64,000 nucleotides of DNA, from positions 1-64,000 of the forward strand of contig CASDXP010000006.1 in the NCBI GenBank assembly GCA_949285455.1, in the 5' to 3' direction. The notes under the pieces were generated by a model. The model did not search any database. It was not told the DNA's origin and saw only the letters and a program-made list of their open reading frames with translations. Shown here in pieces: positions 32,512 through 42,028 of the stretch. Position 1 is the first letter of the stretch. Every line of letters begins with the position of its first letter. Both the position numbers and the translations under genes were made by a program. The stretch comes from an uncultured bacterium (GTDB lineage Bacteria > Bacillota_I > Bacilli_A > RFN20 > CAG-826).

Positions 32512-34038
32512 TTAATTATCGAATTCTTTTGCCCAATCAATATCTTCCACTGTACCTTGGACTAAATTATCTTTTGCCATCGCATCATCGACAAGTTGTT
32601 TTGCACGTTTGATGGATAGATCGGATTTAACTTTGAAGACGAGTGGAATTTCAGCGTAGATGCCTTTATGACCAGCATCTAAAACAGGGATAGTCGTATT
32701 TTCATAATCTTTAGGATCAAGAGCGTAATAGAGTTTTAATCCTTTGCCTGCGATCGTGAGTTTAACATAAGTTTTCGTATGTAATCTAAACGTATCGCCA
32801 GAATTAGAAATACGAGATTTAACACCATAACTAAGAATGTAATTCTTAAGTTCATTATAATTGTCACGAATTGATTTATCCGCTGTCTTCATTCTTTCTT
32901 GGAAAGGAATACGAATGATAGGGTTTTTGCTTTCTTCAGCAACTGCTTCTTCGACGACGACTGGTGCAGGAACTTCTTCTTCCTTTACTTCATCGACGAC
33001 TGGAACTTCAACTTCTTCAACCTTATCTTCGACGACTGGAGCGGGTTCTTCCTTAACTGGTACTTCTTCTAAAATGTTTCCATCTTCATCGATGTATTTT
33101 TCTTCTAAGATAATAGGAACGATCACTTGTTCTTTGGGTGGAACGTAATCATTTTTAGAAGGCATGACAACGGGAATGATTATCGGTTGAGGCGCAACTT
33201 TTTCTTCTTCTTTCTTTTCTTCCTTTGCACATTCGCACTTGCAGACAGGTTTTTCTTCTTCGACGGGTTTTACTTCAGGAACTGGTGCTGGTGCTGGTGC
33301 TGGTGCAGGAACTGGACGTTCCATGACGACTGGTTGATTTGGTTGCGTCGTATTGATGTATTGGACGAGTAACGGTCCATTGATAGCGGCTCCACCATAT
33401 GGGGCTGGTTGTGGTTGAGTGTTTCTCAATTCATTATCCATACGATAATTGCGTAATTCGGAAGCGATGATATCACGAATTTCATCGCGCATAGAACTAT
33501 CCGCCACTGGTTTAACTTTTTCATCTTCTGGAATAATATCATCGAGATAAGAGACATTTTCAGCAAAGGGCATTCTAAAGCAGTTGACCCAAGAGAAGAT
33601 GAACAAGAAGAAGGCAGTGAAAATGGCAATACCAAGTAAAACGATAGCAAATAACATGTAAAGATTGATACCAGCCGCTAAGATGCCACCATTAGTTTGA
33701 GCGGTCATCATATAAAACATAGTTGACCACGCAGCCGTGAGCAAGAAAGCAAGCCACGATAACAATTGAGCAGGTTTGCCCTTCACACAAAGGAAAATAA
33801 ACCAAAGGATGACGACGATGCCAACTAGACCAACGATGACATAGAAGCCAATCATAGCAGGATCGAGCCAAACGTTTGCAACGCTCGTATTAGGATTAAA
33901 GAACGTCGTTAAAGCAGAGAACATATTAGTGAATCCTGCCATAAAATTATCGGCGCCAAGAGCAAAGATACTCAATAAAAAACTACCGATAGTAGCAACA
34001 AACGTAGAAATTGCTAACAAAATAGTAACTTTTCGCAT
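32512..34038 (-). CDS. Membrane protein with proline/glutamate-rich linker and C-terminal soluble domain
   Basis: A 508-residue protein. Residues 1-160 hold four membrane segments. A long low-complexity region follows (about 200-375) with an APAPAPAPAP repeat, a Cys-rich patch (VCKCECAKEEKK) and VEEVEVPVVDEV-type repeats. The last 130 residues are a compact alpha/beta domain (YILSYGVKSRISNSGDTFRL, LYYALDPKDYENTTIPV) that I do not recognise; similar ends occur on proteins of related Bacilli. It is monocistronic, with AGAGAGGT before the start and a terminator after the stop. A cell-surface or scaffold role is conceivable but unproven. Confidence 0.75.
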   Translation of the reverse strand: MRKVTILLAISTFVATIGSFLLSIFALGADNFMAGFTNMFSALTTFFNPNTSVANVWLDPAMIGFYVIVGLVGIVVILWFIFLCVKGKPAQLLSWLAFLLTAAWSTMFYMMTAQTNGGILAAGINLYMLFAIVLLGIAIFTAFFLFIFSWVNCFRMPFAENVSYLDDIIPEDEKVKPVADSSMRDEIRDIIASELRNYRMDNELRNTQPQPAPYGGAAINGPLLVQYINTTQPNQPVVMERPVPAPAPAPAPVPEVKPVEEEKPVCKCECAKEEKKEEEKVAPQPIIIPVVMPSKNDYVPPKEQVIVPIILEEKYIDEDGNILEEVPVKEEPAPVVEDKVEEVEVPVVDEVKEEEVPAPVVVEEAVAEESKNPIIRIPFQERMKTADKSIRDNYNELKNYILSYGVKSRISNSGDTFRLHTKTYVKLTIAGKGLKLYYALDPKDYENTTIPVLDAGHKGIYAEIPLVFKVKSDLSIKRAKQLVDDAMAKDNLVQGTVEDIDWAKEFDN

Positions 34039-34114
34039 AAATTTTACCTCTCTATGGTTAATATTATAAATTTATACTTATGCGCATACAACAAAAAAAT
34101 GGCGTTTTTGCAAA

Positions 34115-35008
34115 TTATATTTTAGTTTTGCACTGCTTTTTGATAATTTTTGGATGAGCGTAAATTTCTAAAGCCTTAGGAATTGCACGTATTTTTAACG
34201 ACTCATTCGAATATTTTTCCCCGTCAAAACACCAAAAATCATCTTTACCCAATACTTTAATTTCAATTTCATCTGTGTAAATTTTATACGTTCTAATTTT
34301 GAAAAATAAGTAATGAAGCAAACCATTAAACAATCCTGGTCTAGTAAGATAAACGTGAAATTTATTATCGTAAACTTCATTACTTTTTCCAATCTTAAAG
34401 CCAGCCACACTTCTTCCATTTAACACTAAAACAAAGGGGACTTTTACTCTAAAAGCTTCTTCTTTCATCTTTATCTCTACTTCAATTTTTTTCGGCTTAA
34501 AAGCTTCGATAAATGCCTTACGATAATATGCGATGCTACCTAATCTTTTCTTGTTTTTTCTTTTTGTGACGTAAGCGATGTCAGCAAAAGCACCGAGGGC
34601 AGCGACGTAAAGAAAATATTTATCATCGTTTGCAAGACATAAATCAAATTTAGTCTTCGTTTGAGCGTTAATAATTTTTAGAGATTTTTTTAAGCGGCGT
34701 GACAATTTGAAATTCTTAGCGATATCATTCGTCGTTCCGCTAGGAAGATAACCAAGCGTTGGAACTTCTTTTAATTTCATCGCTTCGTTGATGACTAAAT
34801 TAAATGTTCCATCCCCGCCTGTAAAAATAAAATCGTGATGATTTTTACCAGCCTGTAATAAGACGCTACGCAAACTAGCGATATCATTCGCTATTTCAAA
34901 ATAAATATGTTCGTAGGTCTTGCTCAAATATTTTTGAATTAATTTAATTTTCTTATCGTTTAGGCCTCGACCTGATAAATTGTTATATACAAAATAAGCA
35001 CTTTTCAT
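34115..35008 (-). CDS. Diacylglycerol kinase-family lipid kinase
   Basis: A 297-residue YegS/DgkB-type lipid kinase. The GGDGTFN nucleotide motif (about residues 64-70) and PSGTTNDIAKN segment are conserved, followed by a beta-sandwich C-terminal domain. It should phosphorylate diacylglycerol or a related lipid at the inner membrane face, recycling it to phosphatidic acid. The stop lies near a T-rich stretch. The CDF exporter gene lies 3 bases upstream on the same strand, so they are co-transcribed. Confidence 0.9.
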   Translation of the reverse strand: MKSAYFVYNNLSGRGLNDKKIKLIQKYLSKTYEHIYFEIANDIASLRSVLLQAGKNHHDFIFTGGDGTFNLVINEAMKLKEVPTLGYLPSGTTNDIAKNFKLSRRLKKSLKIINAQTKTKFDLCLANDDKYFLYVAALGAFADIAYVTKRKNKKRLGSIAYYRKAFIEAFKPKKIEVEIKMKEEAFRVKVPFVLVLNGRSVAGFKIGKSNEVYDNKFHVYLTRPGLFNGLLHYLFFKIRTYKIYTDEIEIKVLGKDDFWCFDGEKYSNESLKIRAIPKALEIYAHPKIIKKQCKTKI

Positions 35009-35010
35009 AA

Positions 35011-36213
35011 TTAAGAAATAAATGGGTGATCGAAATTGATGATGAAATGATATTTCTTCTTTTCATCGTCATTCATCTTGATGTTTAAAGTTTCGAGAAT
35101 TAAATCTTGTTTAATGTCATCTTTAAATGGAACGAGAATATCGAACAAAATGTTCGTATGCCCTTCGCCATGCACCACTCTAAAGTCGTGGATTGATAAA
35201 CTTTCATCGATACTTTTCAAAATATCGATAACTCGTTCTTTAAGTTTTAAAGTTTCTTCGTTACTCACATCGATTGGATCCATATGAATTGTTAATTCCA
35301 CATTAAATTTTTGACGAACGTCCATCTCGATGTTATCGATAAGTTCGTGAGCGTCGAGAAGTTTCAGCCTCGCATCAATTTCTACATGCACGCTCATGAA
35401 GAGTTTCGTTGGACCATAATTATGAGCGAGAATGTCATGCAATCCTAAAACACCTTCGTAAGATAGAATTTCATCGATGATATTTTGAATGTGCTCCTTA
35501 TCGATACTCTCTCCTAATAAAGGCGAAGATGTAGCGACGACCATCTTAATACCACTATAACAAATGAATAAAGAGATGATTAAACCCATGTAACCATCTA
35601 AAAAAACGTAGCCTAGATAATAAGAAAGTAAAGAGGAGATGAAAAGTAATAATGTCGCTACTGCGTCAGTTAAAGAATCGACGCCAGTCGCTTTCAAAGC
35701 GACACTATCGATAATTTTGGCTAAAGAAAAATTGACGTAAGCTTGAAGAATTTTAAAAAATATGGCGACACCTAAAACGACAAACGTCGTAATAGCGATG
35801 ATAGGTGATAATAAATCTATTTCTCCACTTCCACTATGAAAAGCGATAATCTTTTCAATCGATTGATAACCCATGATGATTGCTAGTGCGATGATGACGA
35901 TAGAAACAATTAAACCAGTAATATATTCCATTCTTTGATGGCCAAAAGGATGTTTTTTATCAGCTGGCTTAGAAGAAATTTTAAAGCCCACCAAAGTGAT
36001 GGTGGAATTTGCGAAATCACTTAAATTATTAATGGAATCGCTCACGACGGAAACACTTTTAGAAAATAGTCCGGTAATCAATTTAGCTAAAAATAAAATC
36101 GCATTGCTAAAAATACCGAACCATGCACCAAGTTTTCCGTGTGCCGTTCTCACTTTATTATCTTTGACATCACGATAATTTTTGATGAATAATTTTCTTA
36201 AAAGATTCACCAT
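35011..36213 (-). CDS. Cation diffusion facilitator (CDF) metal exporter
   Basis: A 400-residue CDF protein. Six membrane segments lie between about 30 and 235. Metal-site residues are in TM2 (SDSINNLSD) and TM5 (DSLTDAVATL). The NN-type TM2 site resembles manganese exporters of the MneP/MneS kind more than HxxxD zinc exporters. The C-terminal cytosolic dimerisation domain is long and repeats the typical VHVEIDA and IHMDP strands. It probably exports Mn2+ or Fe2+. It is preceded closely by the deaminase gene and followed by the lipid kinase. Confidence 0.92.
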   Translation of the reverse strand: MVNLLRKLFIKNYRDVKDNKVRTAHGKLGAWFGIFSNAILFLAKLITGLFSKSVSVVSDSINNLSDFANSTITLVGFKISSKPADKKHPFGHQRMEYITGLIVSIVIIALAIIMGYQSIEKIIAFHSGSGEIDLLSPIIAITTFVVLGVAIFFKILQAYVNFSLAKIIDSVALKATGVDSLTDAVATLLLFISSLLSYYLGYVFLDGYMGLIISLFICYSGIKMVVATSSPLLGESIDKEHIQNIIDEILSYEGVLGLHDILAHNYGPTKLFMSVHVEIDARLKLLDAHELIDNIEMDVRQKFNVELTIHMDPIDVSNEETLKLKERVIDILKSIDESLSIHDFRVVHGEGHTNILFDILVPFKDDIKQDLILETLNIKMNDDEKKKYHFIINFDHPFIS

Positions 36214-36214
36214 A

Positions 36215-36673
36215 TTAATACATAGTCTTATCTTTGATAAGCTTATATTCGTTATAAAGTTTTAAACAAGCTTTACGATCTAATTCAACGACAAGTTTAT
36301 CACGATTTTCCATCTTAGATAATTCATAAAATTTTGCATCTCTAAAGCCAATATTTTCTGTATCGATAATATTGCAACCATAATAAATTTTTTCAATGTT
36401 TGCCCACAAAATAGCGCTCAAACACATAGGACAAGGTTCACCCGTCGTATAAATTTCACAGCCGGACAAATCGAAAGTTTGAAGTTTCTTACACGCTTTA
36501 CGAATCGCCATCATTTCGCCGTGGCAGGTAGGATCATTATTTTTTAAAACTTGATTATGTCCTTTTGCGATGACTTCCCCGTCTTTAACGACGACCGCAC
36601 CAAAAGGTCCTCCATGACCATTTCTTATACCTTTTCTTGCTTCGCTAATAGCGAGCTTCATAAATTTATTCAT
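36215..36673 (-). CDS. Guanine deaminase-like cytidine/deoxycytidylate deaminase family protein
   Basis: A 152-residue zinc deaminase. The HGEMMAIRKAC motif holds the zinc His and catalytic Glu, and PCPMCLSAI the two Cys. The GGPFGAVVVKDGEVIAKGHN start and the YYGCNIIDTENIGFRDAKFYE end match bacterial guanine deaminases such as B. subtilis GuaD more than TadA-type tRNA adenosine deaminase. It would convert guanine to xanthine. GAGGT precedes the start and the CDF gene begins 1 base downstream. Confidence 0.85.
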   Translation of the reverse strand: MNKFMKLAISEARKGIRNGHGGPFGAVVVKDGEVIAKGHNQVLKNNDPTCHGEMMAIRKACKKLQTFDLSGCEIYTTGEPCPMCLSAILWANIEKIYYGCNIIDTENIGFRDAKFYELSKMENRDKLVVELDRKACLKLYNEYKLIKDKTMY

Positions 36674-36724
36674 ACTGTGTTACCTCGTAAAAATTATTTT
36701 AGCACCAAAAAGCAAAATATATTA

Positions 36725-37759
36725 TCAATGTTTATTTGGATACTTATCGTAGATACGATGATAATATTCTTCCCATAATTTAGAGACGTGTTCACGACTA
36801 TAAAAATCTCTAATAGCAAGAGAATAAGACTTCACCAAGTCTTTAAATTTGGCATCATCTTTTATTTTATTTATTAAACTCGAAAACTCTTCATTATTAT
36901 GACCAACTAGATAAGACGATAAAAAGATGTCTTTATATAAATCTAAATCTCTAACTAAGAAAGGCTTTTCTACGTTGATGCATTCAAGTAACGTCATCGG
37001 AAATAATTCTTGATAAGAGGGCAAAAATAACATGTCAGAAGTATTAAAAATATCGTTCATCCTCGCTCTTGGAACGATGCCAAGAAATTGTAAATTAGCA
37101 GGCGGATTATCCATAATCTTTTTAATTTCTTCGTAGCCTGAAGTAATTTTTCCAAAGGAAAAGCCTCCCGCCCAAACGAAATGTAAATGCGGATTAGCCT
37201 TCGCTACTTCATAAAAATCTAAAACGCCTTTACGCGTTTGAGTTTGTCCTACTCCTAAGACGATAAATTTATCTAAGGGGATTTTAAATTCTTCTTTGAT
37301 TTTGATAACTTTTTCTTTTTCTAAAGGGTGAAATTTTTCATCGCTAACAAAATTGGGAATATAAGTAATTTTGTCTTTAGGAATACCAATATTAATTAAG
37401 TCTTTAATAAAATAAGGATTCACGACGATAACTTCATCCGCTTTCTTATAAAATTTTAAGACGTACCAGCGATATGGTCCAAACATCCACTTCGGCATCT
37501 TTAAGGAACCATCATCTTTTTCTGGAATGAAATGAACGTAACAAACGTTTATTTTCTTCTTTCTAAACTTGAAATAAAGATGAGGGTTAACTGTATGAAA
37601 ATGGTTGATGTCATAACGTTTGGGATGCTTACCATTAATGCTTACTTCTAAAGAAGGTATTTTTTTTACGAGATCAACTTGTTCAAAAAAATTCGCTCCG
37701 ACACCTTGGCCTTCAATCTTGAGACCACCTGCATACATATTAATTTTTAATTTTTCCAT
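36725..37759 (-). CDS. GT4 family glycosyltransferase
   Basis: A 344-residue GT-B glycosyltransferase. The C-terminal family 4 domain has VGQTQTRKGVLDF, FVWAGGFSFG and an acidic EX7E-like site (SYQELFPMTLLECINVE). The N terminus starts with a Gly-rich substrate loop (GGLKIEGQGVGANFF). The size and the GVGANFF/YNPHFIKDL-type segments recall diglucosyl-diacylglycerol synthases of Acholeplasma and streptococci, but other sugar acceptors are possible. It may act after the GT4-PlsC fusion in glycolipid synthesis. A palindrome TTGTC-N4-GACAA lies 8 bases upstream of the start. Confidence 0.82.
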   Translation of the reverse strand: MEKLKINMYAGGLKIEGQGVGANFFEQVDLVKKIPSLEVSINGKHPKRYDINHFHTVNPHLYFKFRKKKINVCYVHFIPEKDDGSLKMPKWMFGPYRWYVLKFYKKADEVIVVNPYFIKDLINIGIPKDKITYIPNFVSDEKFHPLEKEKVIKIKEEFKIPLDKFIVLGVGQTQTRKGVLDFYEVAKANPHLHFVWAGGFSFGKITSGYEEIKKIMDNPPANLQFLGIVPRARMNDIFNTSDMLFLPSYQELFPMTLLECINVEKPFLVRDLDLYKDIFLSSYLVGHNNEEFSSLINKIKDDAKFKDLVKSYSLAIRDFYSREHVSKLWEEYYHRIYDKYPNKH

Positions 37760-37766
37760 ACCTAAA

Positions 37767-37780
37767 TTGTCTTATGACAA
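37767..37780. promoter_or_regulatory. Palindrome TTGTC-N4-GACAA upstream of the GT4 gene
   Basis: A perfect 5-4-5 inverted repeat lies next to the start region. It shares half-sites with the inverted repeat at 1-18. Operator function is inference. Confidence 0.3.
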
Positions 37781-37821
37781 AAAAGAAAAATCAAGCCCTA
37801 AACGAGTTTAAATAATAAAAA

Positions 37822-37909
37822 TGGCGGAAGGTGAGGGATTCGAACCCACGGATACTTGCGCATCTCCTGTTTTCAAGACAGGTGCCATCGACCACTCGGC
37901 CAACCTTCC
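37822..37909 (-). tRNA. tRNA-Ser(TGA)
   Basis: Class II tRNA with the expected long variable arm and encoded CCA. The anticodon arm CCTGT-CTTGAAA-ACAGG gives TGA. It is last in the seven-tRNA operon. Confidence 0.95.
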
Positions 37910-37952
37910 AACATTACATCTATATATTCATATCTTAGATAAAATATGCATT

Positions 37953-38029
37953 TGGTGGACCGTCTAGGACTTGAACCCAGAACCAACCCGTTATGAGCGG
38001 GTAGCTCTAACCAATTGAGCTAACGGTCC
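37953..38029 (-). tRNA. tRNA with CAT anticodon, probably tRNA-Ile2
   Basis: The anticodon arm is ACCCG-CTCATAA-CGGGT and CCA is encoded. The GGACC acceptor and the CTCATAA loop match Bacilli tRNA-Ile2, whose first anticodon base is modified to lysidine. A separate elongator tRNA-Met lies next to it. Confidence 0.85.
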
Positions 38030-38042
38030 CTTTAATAAAAAA

Positions 38043-38119
38043 TGGTAGCTGCGGGGGGATTCGAACCCTCGACCGACCGGGTATGAACCGATTGCTCTAG
38101 CCAGCTGAGCTACGCAGCC
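38043..38119 (-). tRNA. Elongator tRNA-Met(CAT)
   Basis: The anticodon loop TTCATAC has a CAT anticodon, CCA is encoded, and the acceptor G1-T72 pair is as in B. subtilis elongator tRNA-Met. It lacks the C1-A72 mismatch of the initiator at 15454. Confidence 0.93.
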
Positions 38120-38132
38120 ATATTTTCGTTTT

Positions 38133-38208
38133 TGGTGGAGCTGAAGGGGATCGAACCCTCGACCTCCTGAATGCAAATCAGGCGCTCTCCCAGCTGAGCC
38201 ACAGCCCC
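38133..38208 (-). tRNA. tRNA-Ala(TGC)
   Basis: The anticodon arm CCTGA-TTTGCAT-TCAGG gives TGC, with encoded CCA and a GGGGCTG acceptor. Confidence 0.96.
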
Positions 38209-38230
38209 AAATCCACATCTTTTTAATAAA

Positions 38231-38308
38231 TGGTCGGGATGACTGGATTCGAACCAGCGGCCTTCTGCTCCCAAAGCAGACGCGATAGCCAAGCTACGCT
38301 ACATCCCG
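38231..38308 (-). tRNA. tRNA-Pro(TGG)
   Basis: The anticodon arm TCTGC-TTTGGGA-GCAGA gives TGG, with encoded CCA and a CGGGATG acceptor. Confidence 0.96.
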
Positions 38309-38318
38309 ACATGACTTT

Positions 38319-38395
38319 TGGCGCGCCTGGCAAGAATCGAACTCGCAACCTCCAGATTCGTAGTCTGACACTCTATCCAGTTGAGCTACAGGCGC
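38319..38395 (-). tRNA. tRNA-Arg(ACG)
   Basis: The anticodon loop CTACGAA gives ACG, read as ICG after editing; CCA is encoded and the acceptor is GCGCCTG. Confidence 0.95.
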
Positions 38396-38443
38396 ATACG
38401 CTTAATTATTGTATTATTATTTAAAAAATAATCAAGCACTGAT

Positions 38444-38518
38444 TGGAGGTTCCTAACGGATTTGAACCGATGGTCATTGAGTTGCAGTCAATTGCCTTAC
38501 CAACTTGGCTAAGGAACC
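38444..38518 (-). tRNA. tRNA-Cys(GCA)
   Basis: The anticodon arm ATTGA-CTGCAAC-TCAAT gives GCA, with encoded CCA. It is the first tRNA of the seven-gene operon. Confidence 0.95.
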
Positions 38519-38533
38519 ACCAATGCGGGCTTA

Positions 38534-38562
38534 ATTATAGCATTTTACTAATTTAGTCTCAA
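38534..38562 (-). promoter_or_regulatory. Promoter of the seven-tRNA operon
   Basis: On the minus strand TTGAGA (38557-38562), a 17-bp spacer and TATAAT (38534-38539) lie 15 bases upstream of tRNA-Cys. This is a near-consensus vegetative promoter. Confidence 0.85.
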
Positions 38563-38583
38563 CAATTGATTTAAGAAAGTTAT

Positions 38584-40380
38584 TTACGCTTGCGCGCGAC
38601 GGTTTCTACGATATCGCTTATTAACTTGTTTCGAGATGACAAAATACAAGATTGCCCCTACTCCCACTAAAATTTCTAAGACGAGTAAGACGATTGCCCA
38701 AACAGGTAAAGAATTAGATTTCACTTCTTCCCACATTTTGAGCACCGCTTCATTTTGGGGACCATAATCCGCCATGACCGCGCAGCGAGTAATCGTTTCT
38801 TCATCTGGATATTGGCAAAAGAATTGTCGACCGACTGCGACATTTTCACTACCATCTTCTGGATGATACAAATAATCGTAGACGAGGAAGATAGCTTCAC
38901 CATCATCTTCGCTAGTTAAAGTACCGCTGAAAAGATAAGACAAATCCACCTCATCGATATCTTCAGGATAAAGTAATTCTAATTCGCCATCGCTTAAAGA
39001 AATGTAATCTTCTAAAGGAGTTATTTCTCCAGCTTCATTTAAAGCATTGTAATCAGCGATGATATCTTCGACACTTGGATCATTTTCACTATCTTCATTG
39101 AGCCAATAGACATAAAGACTATCACCATGTGTTTCTTTCAAATTTACATATTGAGAATAAGAATATTCGACATTCACAAGTGTATTGTTTTCATCGATGT
39201 AAAATAGGCCGTAGTCACTTCTTAAATCGTACCAAGAACGTACGAGATTAAGAATATCATCCCCACAGATAAAGGGGGTATAGCCAATGTAATCCATATT
39301 TTGTGAAGCATTTTCTGGTAAGGAAATAAAATCTAAGAATTCTTGGGCTAATTCTTTATTTAAAGAATTAGATTTAGGCATGCACCAACCATCGAACCAA
39401 ATATTTGAACCAGTTGTCGGAACAGAATAATAAAGTTCAATGCCTTGCTCATCTTCCGCACCATCCATCGAGTAGACGGCGTCTCCACTCCAAGCAATGT
39501 TAGCCCCAATTTTATTCGTTTTAATATCTTCTTTACCGCTATCGACTTCAAAACCAAAACTATTATCTTTGAGTCTTAAGAGATATTCTTTCACTTCATT
39601 TATTTCTTCATCGCTACATCTGTTGAAGATGATAGTGAGTTCTTCATTATATTTTTTTGCATCAATTTCACCGCTTTGATAATTATTTAACAAAGTCACT
39701 AATTCATCCTTATATGTTTCCATGATGCCAGCTGCATAAGTATCGCGCATCGAATCTTTGATAGAAAAAGTGCCTTTGTATCTTTCATCCCATAAAGTTG
39801 ACCATTCGGAGAAATCATTTCTTGCATCTAAATTTTCATAAGCACCAAAGGTTGGGTTAAAAATGATGCCTAATGTTCCCCACATATACCCAATAGCGTA
39901 ATCGCCAATAGAATAGGTTTCATTTGTGACAGTATTAGTCGCTTCGATCGCACAGAACATGTCATCTAAATAAGGAGAAACATATTTTTTATAATTGGAA
40001 GTTTCTAACCATTCCTTATCGAAAGGTTCGAGCATGTCGCTTGCAAGCAACCTTTGAATCATGTAATCGCTTGGGCATATCAAATCGTAAGTAACGCGAC
40101 CTGTACGCAAAGAATTTAACATCGTTTCATTCGTATCGAATGTATCGTATATGACCATGACGTTACGACCTTGTTCGGCCATATAATTTTCAAATTGTTC
40201 GGTTAGATCAGGTTCGGGATAATCTTCCCCATCATTTAAATAGATGTAATCTTCCCAGTTGAGCACTCTTAGAACTTCTTGTTCACCGGCGCTACCTTCA
40301 TTTCCGCCATTAGATGAACAAGCAAGTAGACCACTCGATAAAGGTAGTAGACAGGCTAAAATAAACAATGACTTTTTCAT
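38584..40380 (-). CDS. potD: Spermidine/putrescine-binding lipoprotein PotD, enlarged and C-terminally anchored
   Basis: A 598-residue protein. The lipoprotein signal ends at LLACSS (Cys21). Residues 35-390 form the PotD solute-binding fold (LRVLNWEDYIY, YDLICPSDYMIQRLL, GYMWGTLGIIFNP, IWFDGWCMPKS). An extra acidic region of about 150 residues follows (about 395-560), then a C-terminal membrane segment (LPVWAIVLLVLEILVGVGAI) and a basic tail. Usual PotD has about 350 residues and no C-terminal anchor, so this protein is tethered at both ends. Its ATG overlaps the potC stop as ATGA. The extra region has no recognised fold. Confidence 0.9.
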   Translation of the reverse strand: MKKSLFILACLLPLSSGLLACSSNGGNEGSAGEQEVLRVLNWEDYIYLNDGEDYPEPDLTEQFENYMAEQGRNVMVIYDTFDTNETMLNSLRTGRVTYDLICPSDYMIQRLLASDMLEPFDKEWLETSNYKKYVSPYLDDMFCAIEATNTVTNETYSIGDYAIGYMWGTLGIIFNPTFGAYENLDARNDFSEWSTLWDERYKGTFSIKDSMRDTYAAGIMETYKDELVTLLNNYQSGEIDAKKYNEELTIIFNRCSDEEINEVKEYLLRLKDNSFGFEVDSGKEDIKTNKIGANIAWSGDAVYSMDGAEDEQGIELYYSVPTTGSNIWFDGWCMPKSNSLNKELAQEFLDFISLPENASQNMDYIGYTPFICGDDILNLVRSWYDLRSDYGLFYIDENNTLVNVEYSYSQYVNLKETHGDSLYVYWLNEDSENDPSVEDIIADYNALNEAGEITPLEDYISLSDGELELLYPEDIDEVDLSYLFSGTLTSEDDGEAIFLVYDYLYHPEDGSENVAVGRQFFCQYPDEETITRCAVMADYGPQNEAVLKMWEEVKSNSLPVWAIVLLVLEILVGVGAILYFVISKQVNKRYRRNRRAQA

Positions 40381-41231
40381 CTCGCAAACCCCCTACGATG
40401 TTTAGAAACACTCTTCTTAGTTTTGAAATATCTAAATAAAGTGACACCGACGACGATAGCGAGAACGACTAAGAAGATAATCGTCGTAAGCGCTCGCATC
40501 TCAGGTGGAATAGGACCTTTTTTAATCTTAGCTTGGACGAGTGTCGAAAGCGTTTCAATCGTCCCTTGACCATTTAGTAATCCTGGTCCACGCGTAAAGG
40601 CAGTGATGATAAAATCATCAAGCGATAAAGTAAAGGCGAGTAAGAAACCACTTAGTATACCAGGTAAAATTTCTGGAACGACAACACGATATAGAGCACT
40701 TCTTGGTGTCGCTCCTAAATCTAAGGCGGCTTCATATAGATTTGGATCCATCTGCTGTAATTTAGGTTTAACTGATAAGTAGACAAAAGGTGCACTTAAG
40801 ACGACGTGTCCAATAAGTAAAGTCCAGAAGCTAAATAAATTTGCCCCTCTAAAAATGTAGCTTCCTAAGAAAACGAACATAACCGTCAAACTTAAAGCCA
40901 TGACAATTTCAGCATTGACGACAGGAATTTGGTTGATCGAATCGACAACTTTCATCGCTCTTCTTTTCGAATAGAACGCTCCTATTGCCCCACTTGTACC
41001 AAGTAAGACTGAAACTGCACTGGAGATAAAGGCGATAATTAAGGTATTACCTAAAGCGGCCATTATCTCGCTATCTTGGAATAAAGATGGATATAAATCA
41101 AAAGAAAATCCCGTCCAAACCCCAACATTTTCTGAAGTTGTGAAAGAAAAAGCGATGAGCACTAAGATGGGGATGTACATAATAAGCAAAATGAGCCAGA
41201 TATAAATTTGAGCAAAAATTTTCTTTACCAT
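40377..41231 (-). CDS. potC: Spermidine/putrescine ABC permease PotC
   Basis: A 284-residue permease with six membrane segments. The coupling-loop signature EAALDLGATPRSALYRVVVPEILPGI matches PotC. With PotB it forms the channel for polyamine uptake, driven by PotA. It overlaps potB by 7 bases and potD by 4. Confidence 0.95.
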   Translation of the reverse strand: MVKKIFAQIYIWLILLIMYIPILVLIAFSFTTSENVGVWTGFSFDLYPSLFQDSEIMAALGNTLIIAFISSAVSVLLGTSGAIGAFYSKRRAMKVVDSINQIPVVNAEIVMALSLTVMFVFLGSYIFRGANLFSFWTLLIGHVVLSAPFVYLSVKPKLQQMDPNLYEAALDLGATPRSALYRVVVPEILPGILSGFLLAFTLSLDDFIITAFTRGPGLLNGQGTIETLSTLVQAKIKKGPIPPEMRALTTIIFLVVLAIVVGVTLFRYFKTKKSVSKHRRGFAR

Positions 41232-42028
41232 AAACCTGTCCCCCTCGCTCTATCTTCTGCTTTGACATTAGCGTTTCTTGTTACAAACATCAAGATGCCA
41301 ATAATGACTAGCATGATGAGAGCCATAAAAGAACCAGTGTTCCATTGTGAGTTAGAGAAATTGAGATAAATTGTATTTCCAAATAAAGAAATTTTACCTT
41401 CTGATAAAGTATCGGAGATGACGTAACTTGACATCGTTGGCATAAAGACCATCATAGCAGCCGAGACGATGCCTGGCGTCGTTTGAGGAACGACAGCTTT
41501 GAAAAACGCACGCATAGGCGAAGCGCCTAAGTCTAAGGCTGCTTCTACTTGCGATTGATCAATTTTTAGCATTGTCGTATACAAAGGTAAGATGACGAAT
41601 GGTAAGAAGTTATAAACCATCCCTATCATAGTAGCAAGATAAGGATATCTTCCGCCATTGATGCCGAGCCAAAATAAAACATCACGTGTCGCCCCAGTTC
41701 TTAAGACGAAGTTGATCCACATTGGCATGACAAATAACATCACTAAAACAACGTTTTTATTAAATTTCTTATTAGCGAGGAAATAGCTAAGAGGATAACC
41801 AATAAGTAAGCAAATTAACGTCGTTTGAATACCGATGAAGATGGACACTAATAAGACGTTAACTTTGACAGGTGAAGTAAAAAAGTCGACGAAAGCATTC
41901 ATCGAAAAGAAGCCATTCGCATCAGTGAAAGCATAATAGATGATTATGAAAATTGGAATGATGACGAAAAGAATTAAGAATGCAAGATAAGGGATGCAAA
42001 GATATTTACGTTGAAACCTAAACTTCAT
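41225..42028 (-). CDS. potB: Spermidine/putrescine ABC permease PotB
   Basis: A 267-residue permease with six membrane segments and the coupling-loop motif EAALDLGASPMRAFFKAVVPQTTPGI. The start overlaps the potA stop by 11 bases. It pairs with PotC. Confidence 0.95.
   Translation of the reverse strand: MKFRFQRKYLCIPYLAFLILFVIIPIFIIIYYAFTDANGFFSMNAFVDFFTSPVKVNVLLVSIFIGIQTTLICLLIGYPLSYFLANKKFNKNVVLVMLFVMPMWINFVLRTGATRDVLFWLGINGGRYPYLATMIGMVYNFLPFVILPLYTTMLKIDQSQVEAALDLGASPMRAFFKAVVPQTTPGIVSAAMMVFMPTMSSYVISDTLSEGKISLFGNTIYLNFSNSQWNTGSFMALIMLVIIGILMFVTRNANVKAEDRARGTGLW

Noticed and set aside
37991-38424. Open frames on both strands over the tRNA cluster
   Set aside because: They are translations of tRNA genes (for example the well-known GMTGFEPAAFCSQS-type artefact) and overlap full cloverleaf structures.
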